A stretch of 64,000 nt of DNA. Source: Lojkania enalia (taxonomy: Eukaryota; Ascomycota; Dothideomycetes; Pleosporales). Below are positions 47,108 through 60,100 of this stretch, one piece after another (within the stretch, counting starts at the first letter, position 1; each line of letters starts with the position of its first letter). Location of the stretch: positions 992,001 through 1,056,000 of the forward strand of contig ML986578.1 of the NCBI GenBank assembly GCA_010094045.1, written 5' to 3'. The notes below the pieces were generated by a model. That model saw only the letters and a program-made list of their open reading frames with translations. It searched no databases and was not told the origin of the DNA. A program made the translations under genes and the position numbers.

Positions 47108-47881
47108 ATGTCTACTTCTACAAAGCCATCTTTCATCCTCCTTCCAGGCGCCTGGTGCCCAGCGACCTACTACGAAAAAGTTACCCCGAAGCTCGAGAGT
47201 CTGGGATACGAGACCATTGCATTGGACCTCCCTTCAGTCGGCAAGAAGCCCGATAGCCCTCCAGCATCTGCCTACGATGACGCCAACTTTGTCCGTGCAA
47301 AGATCACAGAGCTTTCAAATCAAGGCAAAGATGTCATTATCTGTGCAAACTCATACGGCAACTTTGTCGCCTTCGAAGCCTCAAAAGGGGTCTCGAAAGC
47401 GGATAGGCAAGCATCCGGAAAGCCCGGCGGGGTTGTCCATTTAATTGTATTAGACTTCTTGCTCGCACCCATTGGAAAGAATGTTCAGGAAGTAATCTTC
47501 CCACATATCCCTGTGGATGGGTCCAAGCCCGTAGAAGACTACTTAGAACCATCGATGCCAGTAGAGGTTGGGGGAAAATTCCTCTTTGGAAGTTTGTCGG
47601 ATGAGGAGCAGTTACATTACGGGAAGATGGTTCAACCACACAGCGCTAAGTCGTTCACGAACCCCTTGACTTACGCTGCATATGAGCATATTCCGACCAC
47701 GTGTGTGATTGGTGAGCTGGATCTTGCATTGAAGCCGGAACTTCAACACGAATCTGTCGATGCTGCGATCGCAAAGGGCGTTGGGAAGATTAAGAAAGTG
47801 GTTCTTCAGACTGATCATATCCCTATGCTGGCGCATCCTGAGGAAGTAGTCAAGGTCTGCGAGGAAGCTGTACACTGGTGA
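47108..47881 (+). CDS. Alpha/beta hydrolase, small cytosolic type
   Basis: An intronless frame of 257 residues. The order of motifs fits the AB-hydrolase group related to plant salicylate/jasmonate esterases and fungal homologues: FILLPGAWCPATYYEKV near the N-terminus (oxyanion loop), ALDLPSVG, a nucleophile elbow IICANSYGN with a Ser in S-Y-G, a late acid in VIGELDLAL, and a His in TDHIPMLAHPEEV. The residue two before the Ser is Ala-Asn rather than the usual Gly-His, so the elbow is slightly atypical. No signal peptide is present. The substrate is unknown. It is the only intact gene between the permease pseudogene and the chitinase, and its leader is close to the inverted repeat upstream. 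Confidence 0.82.
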   Translation: MSTSTKPSFILLPGAWCPATYYEKVTPKLESLGYETIALDLPSVGKKPDSPPASAYDDANFVRAKITELSNQGKDVIICANSYGNFVAFEASKGVSKADRQASGKPGGVVHLIVLDFLLAPIGKNVQEVIFPHIPVDGSKPVEDYLEPSMPVEVGGKFLFGSLSDEEQLHYGKMVQPHSAKSFTNPLTYAAYEHIPTTCVIGELDLALKPELQHESVDAAIAKGVGKIKKVVLQTDHIPMLAHPEEVVKVCEEAVHW

Positions 47882-50800
47882 AGCGAAGTAAGGATGCATC
47901 TCAAAGTGAGGATTTACGTATCTTCTTTCTGTCAAAAAGAACCACCACTAGATAATCCAAGCAGTATACAAATGCCTTATTCATCCACAATAGAATGAAA
48001 CTAAATATAAAACACCTTGATCCCGTACCTATGTCTTGGCTGTTCTTTCAGTTTTATCTCATTGTTTTCACCAGAAAAGAAGGAAATTCCTAGCAGAACC
48101 TATGATTGGTTTACGTTACAACTATATATCACTAATATTAATGTGGCATCCATAGCTTGCTTTGTCACTTCGCCATCATCTGTAGCTTGTTCTAGGGGTC
48201 TACTTGATCGGCAATAGTGCGGAGAAATTTTCCATCCTCGCTAAACAATAAAGACTTTTCACGATTCCATGAAGCAATCTTAAGAGCAAATGTTTCTTTT
48301 GAGGTCTATGAGGACTAGGAATTCTAAAAAAAAAATTGCATCGTTATATCGAGTGGTCTATGCGACGTGTTCAGTCTAGTCAAGGTAGGTGTACCACATC
48401 TAAACAATATCAACACTATACACCAGATCTCACTGCAAACTTCTCCTCACGAATCGTCACTGAGGCCGTTCAAATCCTGCTGTTATATAAAGTAGACGAG
48501 GGAGATAAATTTATAAACACCACGACTTTCTCGATAGACCGTTTTGTTCATTGCTAAAGACTACAAACTAGCTATTTCTCACTATCACGCACTCTCGTTA
48601 TAAAAAGCGGGAATATGGGAATACTGAATGAGTTAAATGAGACCACTTGTTTAGGGAACTATCATCAACGAAGTTAAAAACCGAAGTGATGATATTTGAA
48701 TACCTTAAATAAGGGTAGTAAGGCTACGGCGCTTACGGCATAGTATTGATCGATATGATTGTGTCCCAGATATCATGCTCCTCGTCCTTTCTACATAAGC
48801 GTTCGTGCTATGATCCACCCAATGCGATACGATCGCTCCGCATTTTAGGGTTTCGTGGCTTTCGCTGATCTATTTATATAAGATATCTGAAGTAGATCCA
48901 TCTTTGTAGAGAGAGGTCAAACTTAAGCAGCCTAACAAGCTTAAGGAGGAGGGCTATACCGTGAGGCTATTCCAGACATACTTGCAGAACACGAAGCAAC
49001 AACCGATTCCTAACTTATATTCAAATATAAGATTAGATCGACCATTCTTTACTACGATGGTGTCTCGGGTTTTTAAAGCTCATCATCCTTTGCCCCGAGG
49101 AGATCTACAGAAGCACGGATTGGTTGACCTAGTACTCGCCACTACGCATCTACCCCTGTTTGGGGGAATCCGAGTACACTTGCCTGTCACTGAAATGCCA
49201 AGCAACGGGTGGTCCTTCGTTGCATGTCCTTTGCATTTCAAATCGCTAATGATTGCCTTGTTAAGCTACGGTCAATCAATATTCCTCGATGTAAAAGATA
49301 TAGAACTTCGTACAGTGGAAGATTACTTGCTAACGGCTGACCTTTGTCCAGGGTGTCCTATCAAACAGCATTATATATTTTGCAAACTTTAAGAAGTCGC
49401 GCCTGCTCGCACATACTATCATCGATATACTTTTCTATAGTATTAATTTATAATAACGTCGAAATGAGCTTAAAAAAAAAAAAAACCTGGCGACCCTTGA
49501 ACCGTTGTTCAGCACCCGTTATATCCCCTGGCGCCGGCCCGTTCTTCTATTTGCTAACTCTCCTAACAAGCAATTATATTCGGCAGCCCTAGGATCTCGC
49601 CTTGTCAAATTCTGAAGAACTAACCTCTCTACTGACACTGCAATGCGCCGTGGAGATGGATGCTCCTGATACAACGTTAGCCGGATCGATATGCTTGCTG
49701 AGAGTGTGTTCCATTCCGTAATTAGAATGCCTCCCAAGCTCGACGTCCTCAAGGTTTTACCCAATCGTAAGCTGGATGCTAATCACGTCCTCTAAATGAA
49801 GCCTATCTAGGTCTAGAAGATGGAGTTGAAGCTTCGAATGGAGGTTACAACCTCAGTACCTTCAGGTGTAACTGCATCTAGACGTTACGATTGCGAAATG
49901 AGACTGATGTTTCGTAATGCGATGTAGAACGGACTCCACACGTACATAGTTCACCGTGGTGGCCAATAGGACGGCACAAATGGAGAGGACGAAGAAACTT
50001 ATGGGCCCTCCTAGGCTTGAAAGAACAAGGCTCACAAGACTTAGACGCCCATAACCCGGCTACTTCTCGCACATAGCCTTGTGTTTGACACGTTTTGCGC
50101 GGGCCCCGACACAACCGAACCATAGAAATCATGCAGCAAGAAAGCGGGCACGACGGGCACTAGCATCCCACCATCCAGGCCCTTCGTGCCTGTATAGCAC
50201 GCAACGCTTCAAGCCACATTATGCCCCTGGTATATGACACCCTCTGTTATTACTGCATGCATTTTATAGCTGTTCCCCTTATCTCCTGCATGTCTCTTCT
50301 ATCTGCACGAGCATGTGCTATGCCCGTTCCCGAGCGCGTGCGGACTCTGCACTCATTTTTGGGACGGGACCAATGAAAGCAATGTGTTACTGTCCTTCCT
50401 GATTGGATCGCGTGCTCATTTCCGTGGGCTGGCTAAATGCGGCTAGCGCCTTTAGCGACCCCAATCACCGAGGTTCCTACTCCAAGCTTTCAATCAATCT
50501 TCTCAATACTGTCATTATTCTGCGACAATTGCTTCCCGTCATTCTATTCATTCGACATTCTCTACGCCGTTGGGCGTCCTTCCCTAAAGGGTTAACGATC
50601 CTCTGATCAGTCGGCCCTCCAGCCTGACAACCTCACATGGGCGCGGTCACGATCATGCGCTACGTCTACAATCATGGTGATAAGGCGGGGCTCGAAATTA
50701 TCCCTATTCGACCTCGCCATAGCTTGTGGCTAACCGCTGAGCCGTTCGTCCCCCAGTAAGATTCATTTCATATATTGCGCCCCCGGCTTGGGTGGTATCA

Positions 50801-52168
50801 TGAGCTTCCACGATATATGTACAGTGTCTTTCTTAAACCCTGCCGCCTTTTCTCCGTTACATCCCTAACTCTTATCTTATCTTCACCTAACTCTAATTGG
50901 TCATGTGTGACCTTTTCATACTTCACTGGTCTCCCTTCTACGGGCGCACAGCAACACCGTACCGTTATTCGTTTCCAAAAGCTGAAGCTGCTTGCCGCTG
51001 AAGGAACGACAAATTTGTGGCTAGCTAGTTTGATACTGGGCTCTCCTGTTACTAAAAGAGAGTATCCGTTTGTCGTTTTAGTTTTTGACACCGTACACGC
51101 TAATCCTTGTGTCATCCCTATCGTCAGGAGATGGCTTTCGGATATCTTCTGATCTTATGCAACCCCTTTCCTCAGAGCATGCGAGGCTTCCTACCGCCGA
51201 TCTTGACTATAGGTTGTCGGGCGGACGAGCCACGTTCCACTCGTCTTTCAAGCGGCGCTGGTAACAGGAAGGTCCAAAAGGCGACTGGTGTAGTTCTATT
51301 AAACTTGAATTGCACTCAAGAATGCGCCATAATAATGTACTGTACGTATTGATGGTGAGTTTTGCGTTTATGTACGTACTGTATGCCCTATCGTATCCTC
51401 GTCTCCACTGGCTCGCTTCCCCGGTATGCCATTTTAGCCGTCTCATTCCAGATCGATCCATCTACCGATGCACTGCCTGTTCTCGGTTATTACTCTATTT
51501 GGGGAAACCGGACCCTGTTATTCATGCAAATCACTGTTCACGCTATATCAACCACTCGGAGATGTCTTGCCAGGCACCCACACAGGGGATCATTATCAAC
51601 GAACTGCTAGGGTGTATGCTGCGAGAGATTTGCACGGCCGCTTGGCTTCAAGTCGTGAGAGGGTATCACGATGTAAGAGCTGTTGCATTACTGCATGCAT
51701 ACCTCGCGGAAGCCATTGGGTATTATTGGTAGCGATTTGGATGAAGGTGTAAGGTGTGATAGTAAAGAAGTCCAGTTCAAATAGAGGTTGTCAAAAGGCC
51801 GGGTCACTTCGACCCGCGACGCCGGGCTCGAAATTGCCCTGAAAAGGCAGCCGCCCTGAGAATGCCATGCTACCCTTTAGGCGCCAAACGTAAGTAGGCT
51901 CCTCGCCCCAGTTATCCCACGCCTTCCTTCACTTGTCCTTCCTACCGTTGCGTCTCATTTCGTGCATTGCGTTGCATTTACTTCTAGGTAGCTGCATGTT
52001 CTCTATTGCTCCTAGGTGACTATCTTTCTTACGGTAGTATTGTGTAACATCGAAACGGCCTCCAATTCCCCTGAGAATCCTACGTATAAGTATCCCACCT
52101 TTTCACAACGTTTGTTATACCCATAGATTGTTCAATATTGGTCTTTCTACCAATTCGGCCTTTACAAA
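47882..52168. other. Gene-poor 4.3 kb
   Basis: No gene is supported. 48961-49392 is open for 143 codons but begins at GTG and has no recognised domain; it may be a relic (it contains SIFLDVKDIELRTVEDYLL). 49.5-51.8 kb is open in short overlapping frames on both strands without motifs. The right 300 bp are the chitinase promoter and leader. Confidence 0.45.
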
Positions 52169-53762
<1,594 letters not shown>

Positions 53763-54546
53763 ATGCAGCGCCTGAGAGATGACGCATAGACTTGCTTGCC
53801 GCTTTGCCATTCATTTTTTTTTTTTTTTCTATTGACAAGCATGTCATGTCTGCACTTTTCTCGACCCATTATTCCTCTTCTCTCCTCTCCTACTTCGATG
53901 TAAATATTGCATAAGTTCTTGTAAATACCCTGCCGCGCAGGATCGCCATTCACTTCGGACTTTCGGACTTTCAAGCTTAACTTTTTCCTTTTTTTCCTTT
54001 TTTTTTCTTTTTTCTCACCCATATTTCCCTATATTTGCATTTATTATACAGCATTTAAGAGTTGTCTAGATAGATGGGACGCTCATTCAGTCTCTCATCA
54101 AATGAATTCCATAACCGTTACCTATATATGAATACTTCGTGGACATGAATGCCTATATAATGCCTTTGTTGCTTGTAGGCCCTCTTAAACGACGTTTTAC
54201 GACATTTGGTAAACGTCATAAGTACCGCTCGTTCCTAATCAACTAACCTTAACCTCTTCTTAGCTTTCCGTTGCCAACCTTTAAATGTGAATGGGCGTTA
54301 GCTCCGTGTCCTGAAGCCGGAAAAAAGCTTTATAGCTACATGGTAAATGTGGCGCCAAGCGGAGTGAACGGAGTCTGGATGTACTTCTCCATCCATCACA
54401 ATGAGCGTAAGAACTATGCCATGATATGGTAAACAGCGCTATTAATTGTTCACGGGGGTTCCATAACTAGTCAATGAGTGAATACCGTGACTCCTGGATT
54501 ATGGTTCCTAAACCCTTACCGCCAAAGAAAACCATCTTGACCCATC
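53763..54546. other. Convergent intergenic region
   Basis: This is the 3' flank of the chitinase (plus) and the VIT/VWA gene (minus). It holds long T tracts near 53815-53829 and 53987-54014 that could act in 3' end formation. No gene is supported. Confidence 0.5.
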
Positions 54547-57500
54547 CTAAGCAATTTCAACAAGAGCCTCTGCAAGCTTCCAAACTTCAGCAGCAAGATT
54601 GTTGTCCATGATTCCATCAAGCCAATCCCTTGCCTTCTCAACCACAAGCTCCCAAGTCTCCTCCTGATCCGCCATCTTCTTTTCCATGAAAACAACTACA
54701 ACTGCAGTGGTGAAGATCGTGGCAAGCTCATTATCCTGTTCTACCCCGGTCAATGTCTCCAGTTTCTGCACGTAGTTTCGGGCAGCATTGCGGTCGATGC
54801 TCATTGCATCGCAGGGAAGATTGTCTGGAGCCCATGAACCTTCAAAGGACTGTCGCTTAATCAGGCGCTGAAGTAGCTTGCCCTTGTCAGAGGAAGATTC
54901 CTCTTCGGCACCATCATCATTGACTAACCCCATGGCTCGCTTACGAGGGGTGGAGACATTATCAAAGAGTCCAAAGCCCATATCTTCGTCCGATTCTTCG
55001 TCAACCTCTGCCGCAACAATTTCTACGGAGTTTTTGTTAGTAGATCTTTTCTTATTCCTATTTACGGCGGAGCTGCTGGCGCTGCTCGATGTCTTCCGTT
55101 TCTTAGGTTTTAAAGTTCCTGTGGAAGGTGCGAACTTGCGAGCCGCCCAGCTTGCAAGCTGTTTACGTGGTGCTTTACCTCCTGTGCTCATCCGAGCTGT
55201 CTGCTTTGTGAGTCTGCGTCGAACTTGACTTTGGGGTGGCGGTGGAGGCAATTCTAAAAACCAATCAGAAAATGCGAGGATATTGAATGGGTGTCGAAAT
55301 ATTGGAAGCAAGGAGATTCAGCAAATAACGTAGGTGGACAGATAGCTTAAGTCACAGTTTGCGATATATCTCCCATAAATGAATTGATATCCGAGATAGA
55401 TGAGACCGGAGAAAAAGAGGGTACTCGAAAATAGCAAGCAGATAGTAAGCCAGGCGCCATTGAATGCAAAGGCAGGCTAACTATCCGCTCGCTGCGCTGA
55501 TACTGGCAGAAAAGGACTTGTAGGAAAATCATACTTACGTGCATGCTGAGCAGAAGGTGTAACAGTCCCTTGGGTGTCTTCAATCATTTCCCACTCCTCT
55601 CCTTCGTCTTCATTACCTTTAGCGGAGCTGCCTATGATGAGTTTTTCAAGCGCCTTCCTTCGTTTCTCTGCAATTTCTTCCTCGTTCGCCTCAACGGCAA
55701 CGAAAGAGCAATATTTGCCGCCGACATTGAATTCGACGCCCAATCGTACAGCCTCTCGCTTTTGAAGAGCTTGAAACTGAGCGGGATACCTATCCTTCAG
55801 CAGCTGGTCGCTGTCAGTCTTCGCATTGGAGATCCATCCACGACCCTCCTCAAGCTCTTGGATAGCTTTGCGGGCGGCTAGTTGATGTATCATCTCATAC
55901 TGTGCGTTGTAGACTTGAATTGGGATTTCAAGCTCGAGAGGACCCTGAGGAGAGGTACCTTTAAGCACAACGGCCTTTGGTTTGAGGTCGGAGGTCGCAG
56001 GGGACATGAGAAGGTAGACACAAGTCCGATTGAATGGAAAGAGAGGGGGTATCTCGTGGGGTGTTTGCAGCAATTTTGGACGATCAAGCATTGGAAGAGT
56101 AGCAAGAAAATTCTCGGCTTCGCCAGATTTTGGATGTTCTTCTTCGGCTTCGGTATCGTAGAGAGAAATTGGCTTGTTGCGAAGCGGATATCTACTCCCG
56201 CTCTGTTTTTCTTTCTGTTCTGCCTCGAAACTCAACTTCAAGCGTAAGCTCTCTGCAACAGAGTCCACGGTGTCGTCTTCGTACTTGATCTCGAGTTGAT
56301 AGTCCGTAATATGCGGTGTAAGAGCGCCTTTCAACATGCGCACAATTTTGCTGTCGAGTTTCTCATTGTTGGCAACCATCTGTCCGAATCCTCTTCCTGC
56401 TCTAGCAACTCCCTCGATTAAGGCGCTTGAGACTCCCCCGCCAATGCCGATAGGGAACACGCGGACAGCGCCGCTCTTTGTTTCTTTCTCGATATATTGG
56501 AACATCTGATCTTGAGCCCAAATGCAGCCATCCGTAAGAAGCATAATCTCGGTAGACATCCCCTCATATCTATTCTGCATGGTGGCTTGGACTGCGCTAA
56601 GAGTTTCCGTTCCGCCAAAGTCAGCCCCAAACTTGTTCACGTAATTTATGGCTTTGGCAAGTGTATCTTGTCCGTAGAGTTTACTTTTAGGCCAGAGAAA
56701 CTCGTGATGTGATCCGAAGGAGCAGATGTTAAACATGCAACCTACGGGAACTGATTTTAAAAAGACTTGAAGCGCAGATTTGAGCGTCGGGATATTCCCC
56801 GACATCGATCCGGAACGGTCAGCAATGAAGATGATTTCCGGCCTCTGAGACTTCAAATTAAATTTGGGAACAAGAGTCGTCATAAGGGCACGCTGATTAG
56901 GTATGGTGGGATGCATTTCGAGGATTGCTTGGGGCACGCCGATGTCCTTAGCCACAACCTGGAGAACAAAATCTTTTTCGAGTTCCGCAGTGCCAAGGGA
57001 GAGAGTAACCGAAGCTCTGGAAATGGAGGATTCCTCATCAATGGCGCTGGTGGAAAGCGATCCGAAAGATACTTCAATGGGGTGGGATGGAGAGATGACC
57101 TTCTTGACTGGAACGCCGTCCGCCATGCTAATATCGACCATAATGGATGTACCTTTGGAGTCATCAACGTTAAGTGTATCCATCAGTTCACCAGGGTATG
57201 AGCCGTAGCGTGGTGCAATAGAAGTGGGCATTGTGAGCCGAATGCCGTCGACCTCAGCGTCGTGTTTCAGCTCCTGGATATAGGTAATGGTAACTTCAAC
57301 AGATGAGTTCTTCGGTATATTGCTAACAGATGTAGTGAATACATCCGAAGCATCCGGAAGCTGCTCCAACAAGGCTGCATTCTCCCCGCGCTCTTTAGCT
57401 TCTTGGTATATTTTCTTGGCTTCTGCCTTCTCTTTGACAAGACCAAAGATAGTACGCTCGCCGATCTGGCACTTGAAGTTGACAACACTAACGCCATCAA

Positions 57501-57942
57501 AGAGAGGAAATGCATATCTAAACAAATTAGTAGAGGATTTTAATGGTGTTAAAAAAGCCCCGCATAAGACATATGCGCGTATCATATTTGGCTATATACC
57601 ATAGCACGTTCACATCCTAGGCTTTGATATGTCCATACATGGTTGATCGAAGGGGATAGGTGAACTAGTTAATAGAGCACCATATAAAGAGTTTGTTTGC
57701 GATTGAGCGAACGCTGTACTGCCACATAACAGAATGGCAACTAACCTAATCTCATCCAAGGCCTTGTCTTTCGACGTGTTGACAAAGGTTTGCTTGAGCA
57801 CCGTCTCGGATGCTGTCGAAAAGATTATAGTGTGAGCATCGAGTTTCACTTGAGGAAGGTAGGTGCGCTTGAGATTGTGGTTCACTGGGGTGGTGTAATA
57901 GCACCCGCAGATATATGGTTGCCAGGGAGCGTATGGAGGCAT
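54547..57942 (-). CDS. VIT and VWA domain protein with histone H3-tail mimic
   Basis: Three exons (57942..57746, 57517..55539, 55253..54547) give 960 residues; the introns are long for this genome (228 and 285 nt). Residues of about 10-140 are a VIT domain ([33 protein letters not shown]). Residues 294-470 are a VWA domain with the MIDAS motif DRSGS (299-303) and LLTDG. After a linker, exon 3 opens with a polyproline run, then a segment (about 739-775) matching the histone H3 tail: [23 protein letters not shown] and APSTG in the same order and spacing. KPKKRKT, an SV40-like nuclear signal, follows directly, then an acidic Ser/Glu stretch. The C-terminal [13 protein letters not shown] and helices resemble the tail domain of PARP4/VWA5-type proteins, showing that this is one protein. 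Function is unknown; nuclear action is inferred. Confidence 0.88.
55105..55215 (-). other. Histone H3 N-terminal-tail-like segment
   Basis: This part of exon 3 of the VIT/VWA gene encodes residues 739-775. Aligned to the H3 tail from T3 to G33, 28 of 31 residues are identical without gaps. K4, R8, S10, T11, K14, R17, K18, R26 and K27 are retained. The changes are K9 to Met (ATG), K23 to Trp (TGG) and S28 to Phe (TTC). Position 2 is Leu instead of Arg, and similarity ends after G33, where the sequence becomes a nuclear-localisation-like TLKPKKRKT. The reading frame is fixed by the flanking VWA and C-terminal domains, so it is not an antisense artefact. Confidence 0.9.
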
Positions 57943-58464
57943 GGTTGTTGCTGAGAAGAAGAGGTGGTGTGATGAGAAAAAAAAGAGGGGGAGAAGGGGG
58001 GGATAGAATGGACGGGAAGAGGGGGTGGGGGAGACTTTATATACCCGGAGCGTGGATAGGTACCTGGTTGCCTGAAAAGATTATGTAACCCTCCTTATTT
58101 CCTGCAGCCAAGCAAATGAGGTTTCGGTGAATCGAATGTTAGGGCTCTGAGTCACACCTACAAAAATGGCGCAATGCAGCGTATATTAGCTGGATTAGAA
58201 AAGGAAATACCTTGCTGATGACGTCTTTATGTAGGTAGCGTATAGCTAGTCTCCAATGCTAGATTGTAGCGCTCTGATCACGTGATTTGGGCTTTTCATA
58301 TACTCCTGATACCTCATCATCTTTCTTTCCGAGCTAAATTGGATAACAGTTTAAGTGTTATCTAATAGGGACATAGTTTTAAGTAAAGAAAAATATTGAT
58401 CAATATTTATGTCTATATGGCGTTGACTTCACATCCTGGAGCAGGGCAGGCACTGTTGGCGTCA
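57943..58464. other. Promoter region of the VIT/VWA gene
   Basis: The 5' flank of the minus-strand VIT/VWA gene. A purine-rich tract on the plus strand (57955-58035, GAGAAGAAGAGG- and GGGGGAGA-like), pyrimidine-rich on the coding strand, lies just upstream of the start codon, as is common in fungal leaders. No gene is supported. Confidence 0.45.
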
Positions 58465-59605
58465 GATTTGGGAATTTAACTGCCAACAACCATAGCCGGG
58501 CGAACCGTAAGGTAACCCCATACTGCTAAAGCGGGAGTCTTCACCACGGAAATGTACTTCTCGATTCTGACAGACTCCTCCTGAGCATCCATTTCCCATT
58601 TGGTGAAAGCTCGTAGACATATCCTCGCATACCTCCAAAACTTGCAATCAGTGTCGTCAAGGCTTGTGAGCTGATCCGAACGCTTTCAGTTGCCTCCGCG
58701 GTATAATATGCAATATTTTTCGCAAAAGGATGGTCCGTTGCACAATAGTTTGCGGGGTTGTTCGCGGCTTCTCAACCTCATATTGGCGCTTCAGGCATGC
58801 TTTCCAGGATTTCGTTGATACGTCACAGTACAGCCTCCAAAGCTGACAGAATATGAAGATGAATGTCAACCTCAAATACGCATTGCTATGAGATCACATT
58901 CACCTTTACACCTCCATGAATCTTGCCAATATTGATAGTTGGTTCCAAAGAGTGTCAGCTGCCCCGTGTCCCACGATACCATCAGCAGCTTTCCGAACTC
59001 TGTTAGAGTTGAAGAGCTGTTATAACTACTGCGGTAGGCCCGGTTTCATTCTTTCAATATCAAGTAGCCGAGAAACCAGTTAGGAAGCGACAATATTGGC
59101 GTCGCGAATCACGTGCTTGTACGCTCGGTTCGCGTCTGGGGCGGATACCCTGAATGTGGCTCGTAGGGTGCCTTTCTCTTCCAAATGAATGGACTAAACT
59201 CTCCCTAACTTCCCATTAAGATCGCAATTTCCCTTCCAGGGAGAAGGATTGCCCTGGTTGAGCAACGATTGTATTCTCCATTTATAATCAGTTTCTTCAT
59301 CAGATACTGCTGTCGACTCCACACCCTCTTTAATATATGCAGCCTATTCCTTCAATAACACGAAGCATAAGTATGGCCCTCCCCCAGTTTTCAGGGCTCC
59401 TTATAGGAGAAGTATCGATATGGCTGTGAAAAATGACACGGGGGCCTTGACCTTTGGCGCCATCGAATTCAGTAACGATGTAGGGAGCCTTTGGCAGCGG
59501 CTCAACAACAGTAAATTCAACTCCTGTTTAGAAATAAATGCGTAAACAACTTTGGCAGCTCCGGGTTGTGTCACCAGGAGGATTAGCAGATGCTGCGTGA
59601 ATGAT
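58465..59605 (-). pseudogene. M20-family peptidase/deacylase (ArgE/DapE-like), decayed
   Basis: On the minus strand, family motifs appear in the right order but in shifting frames with stops. They are ANPPGDTTR (start), GVEFTVVEPLPKAPYIVTEF and GPRVIFHSHIDTSP (the zinc-ligand H-x-D motif), then GTLRATFRVSAPDANRAYKHVI and PTINIGKIHGGVKVNVIS followed by a stop where the family has P-D/T-x-C. After that come VFEVDIHL, NPANYCATDHPFAKNIAYYTAEA and finally DTDCKFWRYA with ESVRIEKYISVVKTPALAVWGYL. These are the landmarks of M20 metallopeptidases of the acetylornithine deacetylase type. Missing pieces include an intact GGTD and second metal site. Breaks are dominated by TAA/TAG/TGA at former CAA/CAG/CGA-like codons. 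It is not functional. Confidence 0.75.
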
Positions 59606-59944
59606 ATTTCCGAGAAAAATGACGTAATCTAGGCGTGTTCAATCTCTGAATGGAGTTCTTGTCTAGCTACTATCACGTCTGCCTAATTCTCTATATTAAT
59701 ACTAACTAATAAGATGTGCGGATGAAAGGACGAAGGTATGGATCCTACAACTGCCAGTGACTCACACTTTTAATATAGTATATCTAGCGTGGAAAGCGTT
59801 GAATTATGACCCCGTCTCAATGGGGATGTGTTCTTGACTTCCACGGTGCAAATACATCCTAGATAATCTACACAGAACAAATGAAGTGAATTACCAAGCA
59901 CTCCAACCTCGGATTCTGCGGTTCTGATATGCTATTCAGGATGA

Positions 59945-60100
59945 TCTGTCACATGTTTCTACTATCCTATTATAGTTGGTCTGTTTTTTAGGCCTATATA
60001 GTCTCGCCATCGCCAGCTTCTACCGAAGCAGGCCACTTACCCTCCTTCAATACATCAATATATGCCTCAGCAATTGATGCTCCCTGATACGCGACATGAT
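59945..60100 (+). repeat. Diverged dispersed repeat, copy 2
   Basis: Partner of the copy near 8925-9100, in the same orientation. This copy is GC-richer and keeps a longer protein-like reading on the minus strand (SDHVAYQGASIAEAYIDVLK), so it is closer to the ancestral coding sequence. The family is not recognised. Confidence 0.5.

Noticed and set aside
48961..49392. 143-codon frame as a gene
   Set aside because: Starts at GTG, has no recognised domain and sits in decayed DNA; may be a relic but cannot be supported.
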